Source: Acinetobacter kookii
GTDB lineage: Bacteria > Pseudomonadota > Gammaproteobacteria > Pseudomonadales > Moraxellaceae
Reading direction: 5' to 3'
Length of the DNA stretch: 64,000 nucleotides
Assembly: GCF_900096895.1 (NCBI RefSeq)
Contig: NZ_FMYO01000002.1
Coordinates: forward strand, 62,001 to 126,000
Positions 58,454 to 64,000 of this stretch are shown one piece after another. The position numbers were made by a program, and so were the translations under genes. Positions within the stretch are counted from its first letter, which is position 1, and each line of letters opens with the position of its first letter. The notes under the pieces are model-generated. The model was not told the DNA's origin. It ran no database searches and saw only the letters and a list, made by a program, of their open reading frames with translations.

Positions 58454-59017
58454 TTAAATTTTCTTTTCCACAAACTCACCCAGACCGGTCAAGGCATTGT
58501 AGGGTCTGCAGAAACGTCGGATTGTCTTGTGTTCTTGCAGGAGATCTACACACAAGGGTTCAGGTGCAGATACATTCAGCAAGCTGCCCTGCTGTTTATT
58601 GCGTTCACGGTACATTTTAAAAATGTAACGCTGCTTCGGCTTAAACTGGTGAAAAACATGAAGGGTTTCGGCACGATCCCTGGAAATCGGATAAAAGCGG
58701 ATCACCACTTCATGTTGCCCCGGAGGGATTGAAAGATATAACGCATTCGGCTGACTTAAGGAGTTTGCCTGTAAACGTAAAATACCCGATTCAACCGCGG
58801 CACTATTTACACGGCGCTGGGCTGCATCAATAATTTGAATTTTATTTAAACGTTCAAATTCACAGTTTGCAGTACCCGCACAGTAAATCAAGGCATTCGT
58901 TTTGCTACTTTCAGTTTCTTTTACATGTTTAATCCGTACTGTATCAATGCTTTGGCACGCACTTAAAAATGCGGCCACAAGACCCAGTACAGCAAGCTGA
59001 CCATAAACTTTTGTCAT
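58454..59017 (-). CDS. lipoprotein of unknown function within the leu cluster
   Basis: This protein of 187 residues has a lipobox AFLSAC (Cys near residue 21). A body of about 165 residues follows, with segments like SIPPGQHEVVIRFYPISRDRAETLHVFHQFKPKQRYIFKMYRE, suggesting a beta-sandwich. I recognise no family. The ATG at 59017 is used because the stretch before it reads as a poor upstream extension. It lies between leuD and leuB, 44 bases before leuB, so it may be translated from the leu transcript. Confidence 0.75.
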   Translation of the reverse strand: MTKVYGQLAVLGLVAAFLSACQSIDTVRIKHVKETESSKTNALIYCAGTANCEFERLNKIQIIDAAQRRVNSAAVESGILRLQANSLSQPNALYLSIPPGQHEVVIRFYPISRDRAETLHVFHQFKPKQRYIFKMYRERNKQQGSLLNVSAPEPLCVDLLQEHKTIRRFCRPYNALTGLGEFVEKKI

Positions 59018-59122
59018 TGTTTGAGCCCAACCCTCACCAATTAAAGCCAACTAAATATTTTTATGGATCCGATATTAGCAAGAGTTAGGCCTGGATACTA
59101 CTAGCGCTGAAAATTCAAGTAA

Positions 59123-59773
59123 TTAACCATGAATTTCCTGAAATACCCAAGGACGTGACTGTTTGGTCTTTTCTTCATAGGCACGAATATCATCCGCAGC
59201 CTGTAAAGTTAAGCCAATATCATCCAGACCATTCAACAGGCAGTGTTTGCGGAATGGATCGACTTCAAATTTAAAGCTCTCACCCGATGGCGTACGTACT
59301 TCCTGCGCTTCCAGGTCGATGGTTAACTGGTAGCCTTCAGTTGCCGCACATTCTTTAAATAACTGATCGACGATTTCTTCAGACAAGATCACCGGCAACA
59401 TGCCATTTTTAAAGCTGTTATTAAAGAAAATGTCGGCATAGCTTGGTGCAATCACGGTACGGAAACCGTATTCGTTCAACGCCCATGGCGCATGCTCACG
59501 GCTTGAACCGCAACCAAAGTTGGCACGTGAAATTAAAACTGTCGCACCTTGATAACGCGGCTGGTTCAAGACGAAATCTGGATTCTTAGGACGTTTTGAG
59601 TTGTCCTGACCCGGATAGCCTTCATCCAGATAACGCAATTCATCAAATAAGTTTTCACCAAAACCGGTACGTTTGATCGATTTCAAAAACTGTTTTGGAA
59701 TAATTAAATCTGTATCGACATTGGCACGGTCTAATGGTGCAACGATACCTTGTTCAACGGTATATTTTTTCAT
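59123..59773 (-). CDS. leuD: 3-isopropylmalate dehydratase small subunit
   Basis: LeuD is the swivelling small subunit of isopropylmalate isomerase, which with LeuC turns 2- into 3-isopropylmalate. At 216 residues it has the bacterial length, with [18 protein letters not shown] at the start and the conserved [14 protein letters not shown]. It is 114 bases behind leuC, with a repeat element in the gap, and ends 105 bases before the lipoprotein gene. Confidence 0.97.
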   Translation of the reverse strand: MKKYTVEQGIVAPLDRANVDTDLIIPKQFLKSIKRTGFGENLFDELRYLDEGYPGQDNSKRPKNPDFVLNQPRYQGATVLISRANFGCGSSREHAPWALNEYGFRTVIAPSYADIFFNNSFKNGMLPVILSEEIVDQLFKECAATEGYQLTIDLEAQEVRTPSGESFKFEVDPFRKHCLLNGLDDIGLTLQAADDIRAYEEKTKQSRPWVFQEIHG

Positions 59774-59796
59774 GTTTATTTCCCAATAAATCCGTA

Positions 59797-59880
59797 ACCT
59801 CTCCCTAACCCTCTCCTACAAGGAGAGGGAACTCCTTCTCTTGCGCCATGATATGGCGCAGGAAGAAGGTTGGGATGAGG
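59797..59880. repeat. dispersed composite repeat between leuC and leuD
   Basis: It holds a GGAGAGGG/CCCTCTCC hairpin and a TTGCGCCAT-type hairpin (near 59840-59860), plus GGTTGGGATGAGGG. On the opposite strand this is the same pair of modules as between thyA and folA, in reverse order. It sits inside the leuC-leuD operon and could affect their expression ratio. Confidence 0.65.
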
Positions 59881-59887
59881 GCTTAAA

Positions 59888-61321
59888 CTAGAACGTACGT
59901 ACGTCAACGAAATGACCGGCAATCGCTGCAGCAGCTGCCATCGCAGGACTCACCAAGTGCGTACGACCGCCATTGCCCTGACGACCTTCGAAGTTACGGT
60001 TAGAAGTTGAGGCACAGTGCTCGCCCGGTTGCAATTTGTCAGCATTCATGGCCAAGCACATTGAACAGCCCGGTTCACGCCATTCAAAACCTGCATCCAA
60101 GAATACTTTATCCAGACCCTCAGCTTCAGCCTGCTGTTTTACCAAACCAGAACCCGGAACCACCATGGCCTGTTTAATTGAAGCAGCCACTTTACGGCCT
60201 TTAATCACTTCAGCAGCAGCGCGAATATCTTCAATACGCGAGTTGGTGCAAGAACCGATAAATACGCGGTCTAACTGAATGTCTGCCAATGCCTGACCGG
60301 CATTTAAACCCATATATTGATAAGCACGGGTCCAGTCATTGCGTTGCACGTCATCTTTGGCCTGTTCCAAGGTTGGCACCGCTTGGGACACCGGAATTAC
60401 CATTTCAGGAGAAGTCCCCCAAGAAACTTGCGGTTCAATTTCTTCACCCTGCAACACCACCACAGTATCGAAATGCGCGCCTTCATCAGAGTGCAAGGTA
60501 TTCCAGTAGGCTACAGCGGCATCCCACTGCTCACCTTTCGGTGCATAGTTACGGCCTTTCACGTATTCAATGGTTTTGTCATCAACAGCGACCATACCGA
60601 CACGGGCACCGGCTTCAATCGCCATGTTACATACGGTCATACGACCTTCGATAGACATGTCACGGAACACCTGACCGCCAAATTCAATCGCGTGACCGGT
60701 ACCGCCTGCAGTGCCGATTTTACCGATAATCGCCAATACCACATCTTTTGGTGTAACGCCCTGACCCAATTTGCCGTCAACACGCACCAACATGTTCTTC
60801 ATTTTCTTTTGAACCAGGCACTGGGTTGCCAATACATGTTCAACTTCTGAAGTCCCGATACCGTGCGCCAAACAGCCAAATGCACCGTGAGTTGCCGTAT
60901 GCGAGTCACCACACACCACAGTCATGCCCGGCAAGGTCAAACCTTGCTCAGGTCCAACCACGTGCGCGATCCCTTGGCGAATATCGTTAATATCAAATTC
61001 AACAATATTGAAGGTTTTACAGTTGTCATCCAGGGTCTGTACCTGGATACGCGAAGTGTCATCTTCAATACCGGCAATACCCTGCTCGCGCTCGGTTTTT
61101 GAGGTGGGTACGTTATGGTCTGGCGTGGCCACATTGGCACTTAAACGCCAAGGTTTACGACCTGCCAGCTGCAAACCTTCAAAAGCTTGGGGCGAAGTTA
61201 CTTCATGTAATAAATGACGGTCGATATAAAGTAAGGCTGAGCCATCATCGCGTTGTTTTACTAAATGGTCATCCCACAATTTATCGTATAAAGTCTTTGC
61301 TTTTGGGGTATTGCCTGCCAT
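59888..61321 (-). CDS. leuC: 3-isopropylmalate dehydratase large subunit
   Basis: LeuC holds the [4Fe-4S] cluster of isopropylmalate isomerase. The 477-residue protein begins [21 protein letters not shown] and has the cluster cysteines in [14 protein letters not shown] and [11 protein letters not shown], plus [12 protein letters not shown]. The ATG at 61321 gives the usual start and has GGAG nine bases before it; an in-frame ATG twelve codons upstream is less likely. It is the first gene of the leu cluster. Confidence 0.97.
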   Translation of the reverse strand: MAGNTPKAKTLYDKLWDDHLVKQRDDGSALLYIDRHLLHEVTSPQAFEGLQLAGRKPWRLSANVATPDHNVPTSKTEREQGIAGIEDDTSRIQVQTLDDNCKTFNIVEFDINDIRQGIAHVVGPEQGLTLPGMTVVCGDSHTATHGAFGCLAHGIGTSEVEHVLATQCLVQKKMKNMLVRVDGKLGQGVTPKDVVLAIIGKIGTAGGTGHAIEFGGQVFRDMSIEGRMTVCNMAIEAGARVGMVAVDDKTIEYVKGRNYAPKGEQWDAAVAYWNTLHSDEGAHFDTVVVLQGEEIEPQVSWGTSPEMVIPVSQAVPTLEQAKDDVQRNDWTRAYQYMGLNAGQALADIQLDRVFIGSCTNSRIEDIRAAAEVIKGRKVAASIKQAMVVPGSGLVKQQAEAEGLDKVFLDAGFEWREPGCSMCLAMNADKLQPGEHCASTSNRNFEGRQGNGGRTHLVSPAMAAAAAIAGHFVDVRTF

Positions 61322-61569
61322 GTCGACGCGCTCCATAGAACTGGGTAATGCTTTCATTAACTTCGATTATAACCACGTATTTACATAAATCTAATTTATC
61401 ATTTTTATTAGTTTAAAAACTTTTTGGAATTAATTTTGACCGTATTTAAACCCTGCATTTTGGCAAAATTTCATCCCTTCAGTTTTTAAACCAGACGGCA
61501 ATCTCCTTATGCTCATGCTCAACAAATGAAAGGCTTTAACGCTGCCTGCAGGGAGTACCCATGCTGAAT

Positions 61570-61761
61570 TTAACCCGACGGTTTTTGTTTCGCTTCTATC
61601 AGCTGTTCAATTGCCCGGATGAGTTCTGCTTTCGCTGCACCGCATTGGGCAGCCGCCTGATTCTCGTCATCTTCATCATCGGCAATTTCATAGACCTGAC
61701 TGCGTTTTTCTACCGCTTCTTCAAAAATATCAAGAAGGTATTTGATGTGTTTAATATCCAT
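61570..61761 (-). CDS. small acidic protein of unknown function
   Basis: This 63-residue protein reads MDIKHIKYLLDIFEEAVEKR..., with a Asp/Glu-rich centre (EIADDEDDENQ) and helical ends. It fits a short coiled coil. GAAGGGTGAACATC directly upstream supports the ATG. A plus-strand frame in the same place (61561-61806) is judged a shadow, because its product is aromatic-rich and implausible. It precedes leuC on the same strand. Function is unknown. Confidence 0.7.
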   Translation of the reverse strand: MDIKHIKYLLDIFEEAVEKRSQVYEIADDEDDENQAAAQCGAAKAELIRAIEQLIEAKQKPSG

Positions 61762-61909
61762 GATGTTCACCCTTCCAGAAAAGTATCTCTAGACATATCT
61801 CTCTAGGCGATACCGTTCCCCTGTTGTTGTATTGATTGTTCAGTTGAACCAGCCAAACAATTTATAAAACCGATTAAAAACATAAAAATGTTCGTTTTTA
61901 CAAATTAAA

Positions 61910-61924
61910 TAAGACTGATTATCA
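61910..61924. promoter_or_regulatory. weak Fur-like box upstream of the DUF2061 gene
   Basis: TAAGACTGATTATCA has one perfect half (ATTATCA) of the Fur consensus and 11 of 14 matches by hand. It lies 39 bases before the DUF2061 start. Chance occurrence is quite possible. Confidence 0.3.
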
Positions 61925-61962
61925 TTTAGCCATATCCCGAGGCAAAGATTGAGGAACACCCC

Positions 61963-62205
61963 ATGGCTCATATCCAAAAATTTGTGAATAACAACCAGCG
62001 TATGTTCAAGAAAACCTTTAGCTATTACATTATGCACATCACCATTGCCATGTTGGTCGGTTATTTCGTCACAGGAAGTATCTGGATGGCAGTGACCTTG
62101 AGCTTGCTTGAGCCGACCATTCAGGCAATCGCGTTCTTCTTCCATGAAAAAATCTGGGAAGCCAAACCGGTGAAAATGCAGAACAGGAACAACGCGGCCA
62201 TCTAA
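61963..62205 (+). CDS. DUF2061 membrane protein
   Basis: This 80-residue protein matches DUF2061 by its opening (KKTFSYYIMHITIAMLVGYFVTGSIWMAVTLSLLEPTIQA). It has two short hydrophobic helices joined by SGSIW-like turns and a final FFFHEKIWE. Such proteins are probably inner-membrane, perhaps of transporter-like function; no activity is known to me. A Fur-like site lies ahead. It stands alone. Confidence 0.85.
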   Translation: MAHIQKFVNNNQRMFKKTFSYYIMHITIAMLVGYFVTGSIWMAVTLSLLEPTIQAIAFFFHEKIWEAKPVKMQNRNNAAI

Positions 62206-62407
62206 ATATTTCCGGGTTATAAAAATATCATGGGTTCCTGTTTTCCGCTTTACAAGCATCACTTCATTGGCATGAGGTGATGTTTTATTTTTACCTGTTA
62301 AGTTCACATCTGCATACATTTTTTCCGGTCTTTTTTAAGATGAAACGCCTCTTTGATATAAAAATATTTTATAATAATTTAATTTTCATATAACCAGATA
62401 TCTCCTT

Positions 62408-63280
62408 ATGAATCTTGCTGCCTTTGAAGCATTCATTAAAGTCATGGAAACCGGTTCTATTTCTATGGCTGCCGATTTATTGTTTATTACCCAGCCTGCT
62501 GTGACCAAACGCATTCATAGCCTGGAAGAATATTTTGGCGTGAAACTGTTTGAGTCTGCCGGTCGTGGCGTTCAGGCGACGCATGCTGCACATTCTTTAT
62601 TGCCGAAAGTGAAAAACTGGCTCAATGAACTGGGCGATATTCACCATACCCTCAGTCACGAACAGGAACAGGTGCAAGGCAAACTGAAAATTGGCACCAG
62701 TCATCATATTGGTTTGCATCATCTACCGCAGCACCTGCGCAATTATGTGCAAAAATTTCCTGACGTCACTTTAGACGTGCATTTTGTTGACTCGGAACAG
62801 GCGCATGAACAGGTACTGGCGGGTGACCTGGAACTGGCCTTTTTAACCCTCCCGCCGAAAGGGGATGAACGCCTGAGTTATGTGACCATCTGGAATGATC
62901 CGCTGGTCTTTGTGGTGGCACCTTTTCATCCGCTGGCGCAAAAAAAGCATCTCAGTCTGGAAGATTTGATTCAATATCCGAGCCTCTTGCCCGCCTCGCA
63001 AACCTATACCACGCAAATCACCTTGGCAGAATTTGAAAAGCAAGGCGTTAAACCGAAAATCACTATGAGCAACAATCCGCTGGAATCCATCCGCATGCTG
63101 GTTTCAATTGGTTTGGGATGGTCGGTATTACCGAAAACCCTGCTAAATCAGGACCTGCAAATGCTGGATATCAATGTGCAAATGCAGCGTCAACTGGGCA
63201 TGGTCTGGCATCCAGGGCGCACCCAGTCACGTGCCGTACAAGAACTGGTGGCCATGATGCAAAACTCCCATCTCAACTAA
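62408..63280 (+). CDS. LysR-family transcriptional regulator
   Basis: This 290-residue protein has an N-terminal winged helix (AFEAFIKVMETGSISMAADLLFITQPAVTKRIHSLEEYFGVKLFE). Its C-terminal substrate-binding domain is PBP2-like (KLKIGTSHHIGLHHLPQHLRNYVQKFPDVTLDVHF, and later LVSIGLGWSVLP). It may act on a nearby leu or ovothiol gene, but no divergent target is obvious. The upstream gene is DUF2061, and ovoA follows. Confidence 0.92.
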   Translation: MNLAAFEAFIKVMETGSISMAADLLFITQPAVTKRIHSLEEYFGVKLFESAGRGVQATHAAHSLLPKVKNWLNELGDIHHTLSHEQEQVQGKLKIGTSHHIGLHHLPQHLRNYVQKFPDVTLDVHFVDSEQAHEQVLAGDLELAFLTLPPKGDERLSYVTIWNDPLVFVVAPFHPLAQKKHLSLEDLIQYPSLLPASQTYTTQITLAEFEKQGVKPKITMSNNPLESIRMLVSIGLGWSVLPKTLLNQDLQMLDINVQMQRQLGMVWHPGRTQSRAVQELVAMMQNSHLN

Positions 63281-63293
63281 AACCGGCTTGAGC

Positions 63294-63320
63294 GCTGCAT
63301 CTGCCTGGATGCAGCATTTT
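63294..63320 (+). terminator. terminator of the LysR gene
   Basis: GCTGCAT and ATGCAGC form a perfect 7-bp stem with an 8-base loop, followed by TTTT. It lies 14 bases past the LysR stop. Confidence 0.65.
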
Positions 63321-63427
63321 GTTACCTTAATCCTCAGCATAGCGGCACAGCTTTCGGGTACTTTTAAATAAAACACATAGAACCCGATGGCTTAAATGTG
63401 CAAAAGAATTCGAAGGAGTATGGGGCT

Positions 63428-64000
63428 ATGCTGAGGGATTCATCACCAACCCTATCTATAACTAATTCACCTGAAACAACCCAGGCTAAAACACACCCAG
63501 TCAAAGCCGATGTCGATGCTCCAAATCTATGGCAAAGCGCTAAAATTTCTTTGTTGCCTACGCCCGATTTAAACTTTGCTGATGAAGCCACGGCACGGCA
63601 TAGCTTGCGTGATTATTTTCTGAATACTTTTGACAGCTATGAACGGCTGTTTGACTGTCTGAAAAATGATGCAGCCTATTACCTTAAACCGATCTCTTTA
63701 CGTCATCCTCTGATTTTTTATTTTGGTCATACGGCGACCTTTTTTATCAATAAACTGCTGCTCAGCAAGCTGATTCACGCACGTTTGAACCCAGAGCTGG
63801 AAAGTATTTTTGCTGTCGGGGTCGATGAAATGAGCTGGGACGACCTGAACGAGCAGCATTATGACTGGCCGAGTGTAGAAGAAGTCCGGGCTTATCGTGG
63901 CCAGGTACGGACACTGGTCCTGAATCTGATTGAGCATGTCCCCCTGACATTACCCTTGAACTGGAACCATCCGTGGTGGTCGATCCTCATGGGCATTGAA
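63428..64000 (+). CDS. ovoA: 5-histidylcysteine sulfoxide synthase OvoA (5' part)
   Basis: The gene runs off the window edge; 191 codons are present. The start ATG at 63428 has GAAGGAG ten bases upstream. The protein begins with a variable stretch and then shows the OvoA DinB-like domain: LRHPLIFYFGHTATFFINKLLLSKLIHARLNPELESIFAVGVDEMSWDDL. OvoA couples histidine and cysteine with O2 in the first step of ovothiol synthesis. The SUMF1-like iron domain and methyltransferase domain lie outside the window. Identification rests on this N-terminal domain. Confidence 0.85.
   Translation, partial: MLRDSSPTLSITNSPETTQAKTHPVKADVDAPNLWQSAKISLLPTPDLNFADEATARHSLRDYFLNTFDSYERLFDCLKNDAAYYLKPISLRHPLIFYFGHTATFFINKLLLSKLIHARLNPELESIFAVGVDEMSWDDLNEQHYDWPSVEEVRAYRGQVRTLVLNLIEHVPLTLPLNWNHPWWSILMGIE

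Noticed and set aside
61430..61516. Minus-strand 28-codon frame before leuC (begins MSIRRLPSG) as a leader peptide
   Set aside because: Only two leucines, no attenuator hairpins and no T run, so it does not look like a leucine leader. Kept out of the features.
61561..61806. Plus-strand frame opposite the small acidic gene
   Set aside because: Product rich in Phe/Cys with no plausible fold; the minus-strand frame has a better ribosome binding site and composition.

Overview
The window is a stretch of chromosome from a gammaproteobacterium that reads as Acinetobacter. Supporting this are the style of the housekeeping proteins, the AT-rich spacers, an ilvI-ilvH-ilvC operon, a leuC-leuD-lipoprotein-leuB cluster, a FimV split into two genes, and dispersed hairpin repeats behind gene ends. 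The species cannot be fixed from sequence alone. About 60 genes are visible. I see no tRNA, rRNA, CRISPR array, intact insertion sequence or prophage.

Layout. 0.2-4.7 kb: a secreted protein of unknown role, then branched-chain amino acid synthesis (ilvI, ilvH, ilvC, minus strand) with a scar carrying the tail of a second ilvC. 5.5-10.9 kb: a small DUF4124 protein, a decayed gene, then leuS, lptE and holA. 11-16.7 kb: bacteriohemerythrin and a macA-macB-outer membrane lipoprotein efflux operon preceded by a Fur-like box. 16.8-21.9 kb: an amidase-like protein without signal peptide, thyA and folA (thymidylate/folate), a DUF4105 membrane protein, a META lipoprotein and msrA. 21.9-25.6 kb: tonB-exbB-exbD with a Fur-like box, purU, and a TetR regulator divergent from an aldehyde dehydrogenase with a perfect dyad between them. 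27.3-36.1 kb: rpmB-rpmG, a KefB/YbaL-type antiporter, two small unknown proteins, an RRM protein, a UvrD-like helicase, glycerate kinase, an HdeD-like protein and a metzincin-motif protein.

36.1-42.2 kb is the most unusual part. A NYN-domain RNase-like protein with an OST-HTH-like tail lies on one side of topA. On the other side are two tandem paralogues that look like PIN/NYN-type nuclease domains followed by winged-helix-like segments. One keeps the acidic residues and contains a 14-copy 9-bp repeat; the other has lost key acids.

42.5-56.3 kb: SlyX, an ABC-F ATPase (Uup type), a lipid A acyltransferase, a GT4 glycosyltransferase, an endonuclease/exonuclease/phosphatase-family membrane protein, asd, a two-gene FimV, asparaginase, truA and an AraC regulator. 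56.5-64 kb: infA, a lipoprotein, leuB-lipoprotein-leuD-leuC (minus strand), two small proteins, a LysR regulator and the 5' part of ovoA, cut by the window edge.

Functional themes are branched-chain amino acid synthesis (ilv and leu clusters plus leuS), iron-linked transport (tonB system and possibly the Mac-type pump), envelope construction (lptE, acyltransferase, glycosyltransferase), and one-carbon/nucleotide metabolism (thyA, folA, purU). All functions are inferred from sequence reading alone; no database search was run.
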